From an uncultured Corynebacterium sp. (GTDB lineage: Bacteria > Actinomycetota > Actinomycetes > Mycobacteriales > Mycobacteriaceae), in assembly GCF_946221105.1 (NCBI RefSeq), contig NZ_CAMICL010000041.1, positions 1-18,034 of the forward strand: DNA of 18,034 bases, read 5' to 3'. This document shows, piece by piece, positions 7,484 to 15,370 of this stretch (its first letter is position 1; each line of letters starts with the position of its first letter). The position numbers and the translations under genes were made by a program. The notes beneath the pieces are model-generated. The model ran no database searches, was not told where the DNA came from, and saw only the letters and a program-made list of their open reading frames with translations.

Positions 7484-7515
7484 CGAAAGTGGGCCGTGCC
7501 AGCGAAAACCAACAG
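7484..7515. repeat. Hairpin-forming intergenic repeat, copy 2 (imperfect)
   Basis: Matches 7385-7416 at 27 of 32 positions, 99 bp downstream and in the same orientation, keeping GGGCCGTGC and GAAAACCA. The changes weaken the inner stem, so this copy looks decayed. Confidence 0.6.
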
Positions 7516-7572
7516 GGCGCCCAACCATCCCCGCACGTCACGCGTTTACGTACCAGCCCGCACTCGGAACTG

Positions 7573-7581
7573 TGGGATAAT
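7573..7581 (+). promoter_or_regulatory. Extended -10 promoter giving a leaderless mRNA for the PurT-like gene
   Basis: TGG followed by GATAAT (7576-7581) forms an extended -10. The ATG at 7590 is 8 nt beyond it, so transcription would start at or within a base or two of the A of ATG. There is no Shine-Dalgarno between the -10 and the ATG. This is the usual geometry of leaderless genes in actinobacteria. Confidence 0.6.
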
Positions 7582-7589
7582 TAGCTCCC

Positions 7590-8804
7590 ATGACTGTTCC
7601 GCACTCTGCAGAGCACCCCTCCGAGCGCCCAGCCGGGCCCAACACCGGACCCAACGCCGGCCACTCCGCCGAGGACACGGGCGCTATCCCCACCGTCAAC
7701 GACACCGCCAGAGCACCCAGCGAGGAACCGGCGGAGATGCCGCGCCGCGCGCTGATCCTGGGCGAGTCCGCGATGGCGCTCGACCTAGAGCAGGCGTACA
7801 AGCGCATGGGCTTTGACACCCGCATCGGCGCCGCGAGCATCGCGGAGGTGTTCTACCCGGGGATCATCGTCACCTCGGGCGACGCGGAGGACACGATCGA
7901 GACGGTTCAGGAGATCTCGGAGCGTGTCGGTGCGGTGGTAGCGCCGTCGGTGGACGCGTGCCGCCACACCGCGGACCGGATGGCGGTGCGCAAGCAGGCC
8001 AACGAGGAGCTGGGGCTTCCCACCCTGGACTACGAGTTCGCCGCAACCCCGCAGGAGATGCACGACGCGGTCGAGCGCATTGGCTATCCGTGCGTGGTCA
8101 AGGCGCCGACCTCTAAGGACGGCGAGGGGTTCAGCTTCGTGCACAGCGACGCAGATCTCGCGGACGCGTGGCGCGCCGCCGATCGCGGCCTGGGCCAGGG
8201 CGCGGTGGTGGAGCGTTACATCGACTTCGATTTCGAGGCGACCATCCTCGCGGCGCGCTCGATTGACCCGAGCACGGGCGAGTTGGCCACGTGGTTCTGC
8301 GAGCCGATTGGCACCCGCCACAGGGAAGGTCGGCTCGTCGAGAGTTGGCAGCCTGCGCCACTGCCTGAAGCGGCGATGGACAACGCGCGTTCCATCGCCG
8401 CGCGCATCGTCGGTGCGCTGGCCAGCTGCGGCATTTTCTCGGTGGAGATGTTCGTCTCGGGCGACGATGTCTACTTCTCCCAGGTCACCCCGCGCCCGAG
8501 CCGCGACGGCCTAGTCACTTTTGTCACCCAGCGCATCAACCAGTTCGACCTGCAGGCGCGCGCCACGCAGCGGCTGCCCATAGATTCGACGCTGATCAGC
8601 CCTGGTGCGGTGCGCTTTTTGGAGGGGCACCCGTCGCAGGCCGCGCTCGCTGCGGCCATGGCGGTGGAGGAGGTCACGGTGCGAATGCTAGGCGACGGCA
8701 CGCTGGTCCTCGCCACCGCCGATTCCGCAGCCGAGGCCCGCCAACGCACGGATGAGGCCGTCCGGGAAATCCACAAGATCGACGGCAAACCCGGCGAGAA
8801 TTAG
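7590..8804 (+). CDS. PurT-like ATP-grasp protein with altered substrate site
   Basis: 404 residues. Homologous along its length to PurT, the formate-dependent GAR formyltransferase of purine synthesis. Recognisable parts are the pre-grasp region (ILGESAMALD, from residue 56), the ATP-grasp region with VVAPSVDACRHTADRMAVRK, Lys171 and glycine loop SKDGEG (175-180), the VERYIDFDFE strand, and VEMFV with metal-ligand candidate Glu286. Compared from memory with E. coli PurT, the GAR-binding positions are not kept: the GEL loop reads SAM, the PEIEA stretch reads TSGDA, PRPHD reads PRPSR (Arg305 for Asp286), and the KPEIDGSRR segment is missing. Metal ligand Glu279 is Gln298. It may act on another substrate or have lost formyltransferase activity. 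Residues 1-49 are a low-complexity extension; ATG 7737 is an alternative start. The next gene is pta. Confidence 0.75.
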   Translation: MTVPHSAEHPSERPAGPNTGPNAGHSAEDTGAIPTVNDTARAPSEEPAEMPRRALILGESAMALDLEQAYKRMGFDTRIGAASIAEVFYPGIIVTSGDAEDTIETVQEISERVGAVVAPSVDACRHTADRMAVRKQANEELGLPTLDYEFAATPQEMHDAVERIGYPCVVKAPTSKDGEGFSFVHSDADLADAWRAADRGLGQGAVVERYIDFDFEATILAARSIDPSTGELATWFCEPIGTRHREGRLVESWQPAPLPEAAMDNARSIAARIVGALASCGIFSVEMFVSGDDVYFSQVTPRPSRDGLVTFVTQRINQFDLQARATQRLPIDSTLISPGAVRFLEGHPSQAALAAAMAVEEVTVRMLGDGTLVLATADSAAEARQRTDEAVREIHKIDGKPGEN

Positions 8805-8843
8805 ATCACACCATTTGGTTCGTCTTGGCGGGGCTCGCACCGG

Positions 8844-8849
8844 TAAACT
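8844..8849 (+). promoter_or_regulatory. Candidate -10 of pta-ackA
   Basis: TAAACT fits the corynebacterial -10 pattern TANNNT and lies 33 nt before the pta ATG. No good -35 is visible. Upstream, the tail of the purT-like gene reads into AGATCACA, one good half of a TGTGA-N6-TCACA (GlxR-type) site with a poor other half. Transcription from the preceding gene may also read through, since no terminator separates them. Confidence 0.4.
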
Positions 8850-8882
8850 GTTGCATGTTTGCCCACGACGAAAGGTGAAGCC

Positions 8883-10232
8883 ATGTCTCAACGCCAATCA
8901 TTGCTGGTAACCCTCGCTAACCGCACCTTCGACGGACTGGATCTGCAGCAGCTTGCCAGCCGCTTGGAGCTGCCCCTGGTGCGACTTTCGGGTGACAGCG
9001 TGGCAGAAATCTTCAACTCCGAACAGGTCAGCGAAGAGCCGGCACTGTACGCGGGTACCGGCGACTACAACTTCGATGCTCAGCTCGCCGCCGCGATTGG
9101 CGCCCCGGTGCTGCTCGCCGCAGGCGACGAGGCGGCTGCCAAGCTCGCTGTAGCGAGGATTGGGGAGTTGGGGGCGACCGTGGCGTCGACAAGCAATGGC
9201 GATCTTTCGGACGTTGAGATTGGCAGCGCGGACGCCCGGCAGGTGATGAGCCCCGTCGTGTTCGAGCGCCAGCTGGTGGAGCAGGCCAAGGCCAACCGCA
9301 AGCACGTGGTGCTGCCGGAGGGCGAGGACGACCGCATCCTGCAGGCCGCCGACCAGCTGCTCAAGCAGGGCGTGGCCGAGCTGACCATCCTCGGCGACGT
9401 GGACGACATGAACCGCCGCGCAGCCGATTTGGGCCTGGACCTGTCCAAGGCTAACTTGGTCAACCACCTCGAATCCGAGCTGGCCGAGGAGTTCGCCGCC
9501 GAGTTCGCGGAGCTGCGCAAGAAGAAGGGCGTGACCGTCGAAGAGGCGCGCGAGACCATGAAGGACGTCTCGTACTTCGGCACCATGATGGTGCACAAGG
9601 GGCTTGCCGACGGCATGGTCTCCGGCGCCGCGCACACCACCGCGCACACGATTAAGCCGTCCTTCCAGATCATCAAGACCGCCCCGGGCGCGTCCGTGGT
9701 GTCCTCGATCTTCCTCATGGTCATGCAGGACCGTCTCTGGGCGTTCGGCGATTGCGCGGTGAACCCGAACCCGACCGCGGAGCAGATCGGCGAGATCGCC
9801 GCCGTGTCCGCCCAGACGGCCGCGCAGTTCGGCATCGACCCGAAGGTGGCCATCCTGTCCTACTCCACCGGCACCTCCGGCTCCGGCCCGGACGTGGAGC
9901 GCGCCGTGGAGGCAACCGCGAAGGCGAAGGAGCTCGCCCCGGACGTCGCCATCGACGGCCCGCTGCAGTTCGACGCCGCCTGCGACCCGGGTGTCGGCGC
10001 CAAGAAGGCCCCGGATTCCCCGGTTGCCGGCCAGGCCAACGTGTTCATCTTCCCCGACCTCGAGGCGGGCAACGCGGGCTACAAGATCGCCCAGCGCACC
10101 GGCGGCGCCCTCGCTGTAGGCCCGGTGCTGCAGGGCCTGAACAAGCCGGTCAACGACCTGTCCCGCGGCGCGACCGTGCCGGACATTGTCAACACCGTTG
10201 CTATCACGGCGATCCAGGCGGGAGCGAAGTAA
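8883..10232 (+). CDS. pta: Phosphate acetyltransferase
   Basis: Interconverts acetyl-CoA plus phosphate with acetyl phosphate plus CoA in the cytoplasm, the first step of the Pta-AckA acetate pathway. 449 residues from ATG 8883, which has AAAGGTGA in front; the in-frame TTG at 8859 has no such site. The catalytic PTA/PTB domain runs from about residue 122 (SPVVFERQLVEQAKA) to the end, with VVLPEGEDDRIL, MVHKGLADGMVSGAAHTTA, LSYSTGTSGSGPD and DGPLQFDAACDPGVGAKKAP. The N-terminal 120 residues are a shortened remnant of the regulatory half of long Pta enzymes: no Walker A motif is visible. Its TAA directly abuts the ackA ATG, so the two are co-transcribed and probably translationally coupled. 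Confidence 0.95.
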   Translation: MSQRQSLLVTLANRTFDGLDLQQLASRLELPLVRLSGDSVAEIFNSEQVSEEPALYAGTGDYNFDAQLAAAIGAPVLLAAGDEAAAKLAVARIGELGATVASTSNGDLSDVEIGSADARQVMSPVVFERQLVEQAKANRKHVVLPEGEDDRILQAADQLLKQGVAELTILGDVDDMNRRAADLGLDLSKANLVNHLESELAEEFAAEFAELRKKKGVTVEEARETMKDVSYFGTMMVHKGLADGMVSGAAHTTAHTIKPSFQIIKTAPGASVVSSIFLMVMQDRLWAFGDCAVNPNPTAEQIGEIAAVSAQTAAQFGIDPKVAILSYSTGTSGSGPDVERAVEATAKAKELAPDVAIDGPLQFDAACDPGVGAKKAPDSPVAGQANVFIFPDLEAGNAGYKIAQRTGGALAVGPVLQGLNKPVNDLSRGATVPDIVNTVAITAIQAGAK

Positions 10233-11438
10233 ATGTCCTACGTACTCGTTATTAACTCTGGTTCTTCCTCCATCAAGTTCCAGATCGTCGACCCGACCTC
10301 GGGCGCCTCCGACGACCCGTTCGTCTCCGGCCTGGTCGAGCAGATCGGCGAGCCGCAGGGCCGCATCACCATCAAGCACGACGGCCAGAAGTACGTCGTG
10401 CAAAAGGCGGTGCCCACGCACGCGCACGGCCTGCAGGAAACATTCAAGCTTCTCGACGCCAAAGGCATCGGCCCCACCCAACTCGACATCGTCGCCGCAG
10501 GCCACCGCGTCGTCCACGGCGGCATGGTCTTCTCCGAGCCAGAGCTGATCCTGGACCCGGTGGTGGACATGATCCGCGACCTGATCCCGCTGGCGCCGCT
10601 GCACAACCCGGCCAACATCGACGGCATCGAGGTTGCCCGCGCCCTGCTGCCGGACATCCCGCACGTGGCGGTGTTCGACACCGGTTTCTTCCGCGACCTG
10701 CCGCCGGCCGCCGCCCTGTACGCGATCAACGCCGAGGTGGCGGAGCAGAACCTGATCCGCCGCTACGGCTTCCACGGCACCTCCCACGAGTTCGTCTCCT
10801 CCCAGGTGCCGGAGCTGATCGGCCGCGACCCGAACCACACCCGCCAGATCGTGCTGCACCTGGGCAACGGCGCCTCCGCGTCGGCCGTGGCTAACGGCCA
10901 CCCGATTGACACCTCCATGGGCCTGACCCCGCTGGCCGGCCTGGCCATGGGCACCCGCTCCGGCGACATCGACCCCGGCATCATCTTCCACCTGGTGCGC
11001 CAGGGCGGCATGTCCATCGACGAGATTGACAACCTGCTCAACCGCCAGTCCGGTGTGAAGGGCCTGTCCGGCGTCAACGACTTCCGCGAGCTGCGCGCCA
11101 TGATCGAGGAGGAAAACGAGAACGCCTGGCTGGCCTACATGGTCTACCTGAACCAGCTGCGCCGCTTCATCGGTTCCTACATGATCGCCCTGGGCCGCGT
11201 GGACGCCATCACTTTCACCGCCGGCGTCGGCGAGAACGATCAGCACGTGCGCATGGACGCCCTGGACAACCTGAAGATGTACGGCATCGAAGTCGACCCG
11301 GAGAAGAACGCGCTGCCCAACGACGGCCCGCGCATCATCTCCACCGACGACTCCAAGGTGAAGGTCCTTGTCGTGCCCACCAACGAGGAGCTGGCCATCG
11401 CGCAGAAGGCAGCCGCTGTCGCCACCCGCGTGGGGTAG
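10233..11438 (+). CDS. ackA: Acetate kinase
   Basis: Converts acetyl phosphate plus ADP to acetate plus ATP (reversible), completing the pathway with Pta. 401 residues, the normal family length. Motifs: NSGSSSIKF at the N-terminus (phosphate loop), GHRVVHGG with Arg92, FDTGFF with Asp149, RYGFHGTSH with His181, HLGNGASASAV, GTRSGDIDPG with the second active-site Arg, and TNEELAIA near the C-terminus. All expected catalytic positions are present. The usual FDTAFH reads FDTGFF here, which looks like a lineage variant. The ATG follows the pta stop with no gap; the Shine-Dalgarno-like GCGGGAG lies inside the end of pta. A strong terminator follows. Confidence 0.96.
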   Translation: MSYVLVINSGSSSIKFQIVDPTSGASDDPFVSGLVEQIGEPQGRITIKHDGQKYVVQKAVPTHAHGLQETFKLLDAKGIGPTQLDIVAAGHRVVHGGMVFSEPELILDPVVDMIRDLIPLAPLHNPANIDGIEVARALLPDIPHVAVFDTGFFRDLPPAAALYAINAEVAEQNLIRRYGFHGTSHEFVSSQVPELIGRDPNHTRQIVLHLGNGASASAVANGHPIDTSMGLTPLAGLAMGTRSGDIDPGIIFHLVRQGGMSIDEIDNLLNRQSGVKGLSGVNDFRELRAMIEEENENAWLAYMVYLNQLRRFIGSYMIALGRVDAITFTAGVGENDQHVRMDALDNLKMYGIEVDPEKNALPNDGPRIISTDDSKVKVLVVPTNEELAIAQKAAAVATRVG

Positions 11439-11454
11439 TGCGGCAGTTTCTCGT

Positions 11455-11493
11455 GCCCCGGTTGCCAGGCGAGTTCTGGTGCCGGGGCTTTTT
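11455..11493 (+). terminator. Rho-independent terminator of pta-ackA
   Basis: GCCCCGG (11455-11461) pairs with CCGGGGC (11482-11488), with partial inner pairing CCAG/CTGG, directly followed by TTTTT (11489-11493). It begins 17 nt after the ackA stop. Confidence 0.9.
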
Positions 11494-11508
11494 GCTGCGC
11501 CTGTTGCG

Positions 11509-11546
11509 TGATCGTCTAGCAGCGTGTGGAGAGTGCTAGACGATCA
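11509..11546. repeat. 13-bp perfect inverted repeat (12-nt spacer)
   Basis: TGATCGTCTAGCA (11509-11521) and TGCTAGACGATCA (11534-11546) are exact reverse complements. There is no T-run, and a terminator is already present 16 nt upstream, so an operator or element end is more likely than a terminator. Confidence 0.75.
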
Positions 11547-11624
11547 GCGATCTTGTTGTTGGTGGGAGCTGTTGGCGTGGATGCCGGATGCGTCGATAGG
11601 CAATGTGCTGGGCCAAAACGTGGA

Positions 11625-11704
11625 ACTAGCAGATCAAGCGTCCAAGTTTGCATTGTCCCAGGTGATATTGAAAAGCAGGTTCGGCAGTGGGATGATCTGC
11701 TAGT
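11625..11704. repeat. 12-bp perfect inverted repeat (56-nt spacer)
   Basis: ACTAGCAGATCA (11625-11636) and TGATCTGCTAGT (11693-11704) are exact reverse complements. The arms share the TGATC...CTAG theme with the inverted repeat at 11509-11546, suggesting one origin or one binding protein. Confidence 0.65.
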
Positions 11705-11907
11705 GCCCGAATCGACCATGCCCGCTCAAACATATGACGATTCCGTCTTTTGTGATGGATTGCACAAAAACTGTCTGAGGCTCGGGCGTGGCTGGGCAGG
11801 GGACTGTGCTGACCTCTATTGGAGTGCCTTGTGGGTCCGCAAACCGCAATTGTGTTGTTTTTATCGGTTCGCGGGGGATAGATTTACGGGTGCAGAAAAC
11901 CGTATTG

Positions 11908-11936
11908 TTGGCTGTTGATTGGGTCGGCAATAGATG
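11908..11936 (+). promoter_or_regulatory. Possible promoter of the surface protein-metalloprotease operon
   Basis: TTGGCT (11908-11913), then 17 nt, then TAGATG (11931-11936), a weak -10. A start about 7 nt further on would give a leader of roughly 20 nt carrying AAAAGGGG (11947-11954) before ATG 11962. An alternative -10 is TAGATT at about 11879-11884. Neither is strong. Confidence 0.3.
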
Positions 11937-11961
11937 AAAGCTTCAGAAAAGGGGTCTTGCA

Positions 11962-14900
11962 ATGACTGGAAAGCATGACCGCGCATTTGCGCGACGACGT
12001 GGGACGTCGGTAGCCGCGTGCGCGCTCGGCCTGTCGCTTGTGGTGACGGGTGTCCAGCCGGTTGCAACCCCGCAGGCCGCGCCGCAGGCGTCGGCGCAGC
12101 TTTTGGACAGGACAGAGGCCGACAAGTCGTTGGTGAGCTACCTTGGGACAACTGCGGTTCGCTATGGCGAGACAACCAGCGTTAGCCCCAACACCAATGC
12201 GTTGACCGTGCACCCGCCCACCGGCTACAAACTTGTCGAAGGTGTGAACCCGGGCTGGGGCGCCGAGGTGGACCCAGCGACCGGCGAGCTTTCCATCACC
12301 CCGGACTCGAACGCCGAGCTTCCGGAGACCGACACGATTCATGTCGAATTCACCTTCGGGGATGGGTCCACCAAGGTGGTCGATGCCGAGATTAGCCTCG
12401 AACCCGCGCCGGTTTACGTAGACCAGAGTGACAAGGTCTACTGGACCGGTAAAGAAATCAACCCCGTTGATATTCGCGTCAATCGTGCCGCGTACGCCTC
12501 AAAATTGGAGATTGACGACTCGACGCTGCCGGAGGGTATCACCGCCACGCCGCGAAACTTCGGCAATATCAAGCACATTTTCCTTAAAGGCACCCCGACT
12601 GAAACCGGCACCTTTGAGGTGAAAACCCAGCTGGTGGAGGGCGAAAACGTCGTTGTCGGCGCCGACGGGCCACTCGAGCAGACCTTCACGATCACGGTGA
12701 AGGACTCGGCTGACCTGCCGGCCCCGGTCGAAGAGAACATTGTCGAGGATCCGGCGCGGGTGAAGCCGGGGGAGTCCGTAGACATTGCTATTCCCACGGA
12801 GAACGCATCTTCCGTCGAAGTTACGGATCTCCCGGAGGGTCTGACGTACGACAGCGAGAAGAGCAAGATCGCCGGCAAGCCGAAGGCGTCAGGCAAGGCG
12901 AAAGTCGACATCATTACTAACGACGCCAAGGTGATCACCGACACCATCGACATCCAGGTGGAGGAATCAGGCGGATCGACGACACCGGCAACAACGACGC
13001 CTGAAGACTCGACGCCCAGCCCAACGACCACGACCGAGCAGACTACCGACGCAACGACCCCGGCGATCCCGACCTCGGGCCGGCTGACGACCCAGCCCGC
13101 GCCGACGACCTCCGCACAGCCCACCACGACCAAGCCCACCACAGCGAAACCGGCCCCGTCGGTCGATGACTTCGCCTGGGATGAGCTGACCGTGCAGGCG
13201 GGCACCACCAAGGTTGCGGTGCCGGCGCGCAAGCCATCTCAGACCGTCAACGTGAGTGTCGAAGGCGACGCACCGGAGTGGCTGTCCGTGGCATCGGACG
13301 GCCAGGTCGTGGCGGAGCCGGGCCGCGACGTGGAGCCGCGCGCGTACCCGGTGGACGTTGTCTCCGAGGCGGGCGAGCGCTACACCATCACTGTCGAGGT
13401 GACGGCGCCGGTGAGCGACGCGGACCGCATCAGCGATGAGGAGTACAAGGACACGTACGTCCAGGCGGGCAAGACCAACTCGAGTCGCACGCCGATCGCA
13501 TCCATCGACCGTGACGGCATCGAGTACGAAGGTCAGCCGCTGCCCGCTGGCACGAAATTCTCCACCGACAGCCCCGAGGGCAACGTTAACCCGGACACCG
13601 GCGTTGTCACGGTGAAGGCGCCGCTGCGCACCCCGGCGGGCGAGACCATCACGATCCCCGTCGATTTCACCTACCCGGACGGCACCAAGGGCAAGGCAGA
13701 TGCGGTTTTCCGCGTCGATGCCGGCGCGCAGAACGAGGCGTACAAGCCCGCCTACCAGGAGGGGCTCGGCGCGCAACCGGGCAAGACTGTGGTGGTGCCG
13801 CTTCTCGACGGCACGTTCCCCGTCAACAAGGACGGCGAGAATATCGGCCAGTACGCGCTGGCCCCGGTGTATGACGACAAGGGCAACGAGCTCGGCACGG
13901 CCAAGGCCTACAAGGGCTGGGATGTCAGCATCGACCCGGACACCGGCGCGATCTACGCCGCTGCTCCGGAGGAGAACCCGGAGCCGATCGAAGTCCCGGT
14001 GAGGGTGCTGTACTCCGACGGCACGGTTTCGGATAAGGATGGCGAGCCCACCGTCTTCGCCCACATTGCGGCATTGACGGGCCCGTCGCTGGCAGACTCC
14101 ACCGAGGCCGCGGGCTACGGCAAACCGTTCTTCGACGCGGACGGCAACATCCGCATGTTCCCCACGGGCTCGATGCCTCCGGGCGCGACGTTCGAGCAGA
14201 CCGGGCTGACGGCGCTGCCGGTGGAGATCGATCCAGAAACGGGCGCGATCACCGTGAAGGTGCCGGAGGACGCTCCGGTTGGCGCGGACTTCGACATCCC
14301 GTTGAAGCTGACGCTTCCGGACGGTTCCGTGCAGGAGATCACGGTGCCGGTGGCCACGCAGTCCGAGGCCGCCAGCCAGGTCGTGTCCTGGCGCCCGGTG
14401 CAGGTCACGGAGGCCGGAACCCCGGTCACGGTGGCGCCGAGCCAGGCCCCGGCTGGTGCCACGTACGCACTGGCCGCGTCCTTCGACGCAGATGGCTGGC
14501 AGGCGTCCGTGGACCCGAAGACGGGCGCGATCACTGCCGCTCGCAACGGCGACGAGGAGGACCCGCAGGCCACGCTGATTCCGGTGGTGGTGACGTTCGC
14601 GGACGGTTCGCAGCGCGTCGTCGAGGTGCCGGCAACGACCGTGCGCGGCACTGCGGCGCTGACGCGGGTGGAGTACCCGCGCGTGACCATCAACGCCGGC
14701 CAGATCGCCATTTTGCGGCCGAACGTCGCAGGCGCGTCGTTCTCCCTGATCAAGCCGATCCCGGGACTACGCACGAAGGTCGACCCGGAGACGGGCGAGC
14801 TGACCGTCGCCAGCTACGACGGCACCGTGCCGGGCCCACGCGACATCCCCGTGCAGGTCACGTTCGAGGACTCCTCGCACACCATCACCTCTGCCCGCGT

Positions 14901-15366
14901 TGAGGTCCGCACCAAGTCCGGCAAGGGCACGCTCGCCGAGAGCACAATGCTTAACGACGTCTCCGCTGTCGGCCGCCCCGACTCCACCACACGAGTGACG
15001 CTGCCGGTGCCCAAGAAGGCCACAGATCAGCCGTTCAGCCTGGGCGAGTTCGACGCGGACGGCTGGGAGGTCTCCCTGGACCGTGCCCGCGGCGTGCTGG
15101 ACGTCCACGTCCCGGCTAACGCCGCCGGCCGCGTGAAGGAGATCCCAGTGAACGTGCTGTTCGCCGACGGCTCCACGGGCCAGTTCAAGGTGTCGGTCGA
15201 GGTGGATGGCGTGGCGGCCGGAGGGTCGTCGCAAAGCAATGAAGGCTCCTCGAAGCCCTCGCCTTGGGTGTGGGCGCTCGCGGTGCTCGGTTTGTTGGGC
15301 GCAGCTGGCAAGGTTCTGTACGATAACCGAGAAAATTTTCAACACTTTTTAGAGCGGTGGATGTAG
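11962..15366 (+). CDS. Membrane-anchored surface protein with Ig-like and YPDG/Rib-type repeats
   Basis: 1134 residues; AAAAGGGG precedes the ATG by 7 nt. A signal peptide with ARRRGTSVAA and likely cleavage ASA|Q (45/46) is followed by a YPDG-like domain (about 59-148), two putative-Ig (He_PIG-like) domains (150-249, 251-337, the first with LPEGIT and GTPTETGTF), a Thr/Pro/Ser-rich linker (338-401), and about seven further YPDG-type beta domains of 80-120 residues to 1087. These domains repeat a pattern of VDP-x-TG, then IPV, then a strand ending in DGS/DGT; the canonical YPDG is seen in the domain near residue 570. The protein ends with SSKPSP, one membrane helix (1102-1120) and a 14-residue tail. 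No LPXTG is present. I see no cysteine in the mature part. Probably an envelope-exposed stalk or adhesin. The metalloprotease gene starts 4 nt after its stop. Confidence 0.9.
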   Translation: MTGKHDRAFARRRGTSVAACALGLSLVVTGVQPVATPQAAPQASAQLLDRTEADKSLVSYLGTTAVRYGETTSVSPNTNALTVHPPTGYKLVEGVNPGWGAEVDPATGELSITPDSNAELPETDTIHVEFTFGDGSTKVVDAEISLEPAPVYVDQSDKVYWTGKEINPVDIRVNRAAYASKLEIDDSTLPEGITATPRNFGNIKHIFLKGTPTETGTFEVKTQLVEGENVVVGADGPLEQTFTITVKDSADLPAPVEENIVEDPARVKPGESVDIAIPTENASSVEVTDLPEGLTYDSEKSKIAGKPKASGKAKVDIITNDAKVITDTIDIQVEESGGSTTPATTTPEDSTPSPTTTTEQTTDATTPAIPTSGRLTTQPAPTTSAQPTTTKPTTAKPAPSVDDFAWDELTVQAGTTKVAVPARKPSQTVNVSVEGDAPEWLSVASDGQVVAEPGRDVEPRAYPVDVVSEAGERYTITVEVTAPVSDADRISDEEYKDTYVQAGKTNSSRTPIASIDRDGIEYEGQPLPAGTKFSTDSPEGNVNPDTGVVTVKAPLRTPAGETITIPVDFTYPDGTKGKADAVFRVDAGAQNEAYKPAYQEGLGAQPGKTVVVPLLDGTFPVNKDGENIGQYALAPVYDDKGNELGTAKAYKGWDVSIDPDTGAIYAAAPEENPEPIEVPVRVLYSDGTVSDKDGEPTVFAHIAALTGPSLADSTEAAGYGKPFFDADGNIRMFPTGSMPPGATFEQTGLTALPVEIDPETGAITVKVPEDAPVGADFDIPLKLTLPDGSVQEITVPVATQSEAASQVVSWRPVQVTEAGTPVTVAPSQAPAGATYALAASFDADGWQASVDPKTGAITAARNGDEEDPQATLIPVVVTFADGSQRVVEVPATTVRGTAALTRVEYPRVTINAGQIAILRPNVAGASFSLIKPIPGLRTKVDPETGELTVASYDGTVPGPRDIPVQVTFEDSSHTITSARVEVRTKSGKGTLAESTMLNDVSAVGRPDSTTRVTLPVPKKATDQPFSLGEFDADGWEVSLDRARGVLDVHVPANAAGRVKEIPVNVLFADGSTGQFKVSVEVDGVAAGGSSQSNEGSSKPSPWVWALAVLGLLGAAGKVLYDNRENFQHFLERWM

Positions 15367-15370
15367 GCAC

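Larger units (their letters stand above)
7180..7589 (+). other. Gene-free, palindrome-rich intergenic stretch
   Basis: No credible gene was found. The open frames crossing it run into the following gene in another frame and lack recognisable protein features. It holds a 16-bp palindrome, a 15-bp inverted repeat, a small hairpin (TCTGTG 7364-7369 with CACAGA 7378-7383), two copies of a 32-nt hairpin-forming element, and the promoter of the following gene. The density of dyads suggests inserted intergenic repeat elements and/or regulatory sites. Confidence 0.6.
11494..11961 (+). other. Gene-free stretch upstream of the adhesin-protease operon
   Basis: A 130-codon open frame (11526-11918) crosses this region but has no ribosome binding site, no signal or membrane features and an unusual Cys/Trp-rich composition, so I do not call it. 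The region contains two perfect inverted repeats with related arm sequences and the promoter zone of the next gene. It is less GC-rich than the coding regions either side. It could be a decayed mobile element or a regulatory region. Confidence 0.55.

Noticed and set aside
7262..7816. 184-codon open frame before and into the PurT-like gene
   Set aside because: Arg/Pro-rich composition; it runs through the hairpin repeats and then out of frame into a well-supported gene.
8797..8812. GlxR (CRP-type) site before pta
   Set aside because: Only the TCACA half is good; the other half (CGAGA) matches 3 of 5, so it is too weak to list as a site.
8859..8882. TTG 8859 as the pta start
   Set aside because: ATG 8883 has AAAGGTGA at a suitable distance, and the residues between are encoded by that ribosome binding site.
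8898..11246. 782-codon open frame on the minus strand
   Set aside because: It lies wholly opposite pta and ackA, has repetitive Val/His/Gly/Asp/Arg-rich composition typical of the antisense of GC-rich codons, and has no recognisable domain.
11526..11918. 130-codon open frame on the plus strand
   Set aside because: No ribosome binding site, no recognisable motif and odd Cys/Trp-rich composition; it overlaps inverted repeats and the promoter zone of the next gene.
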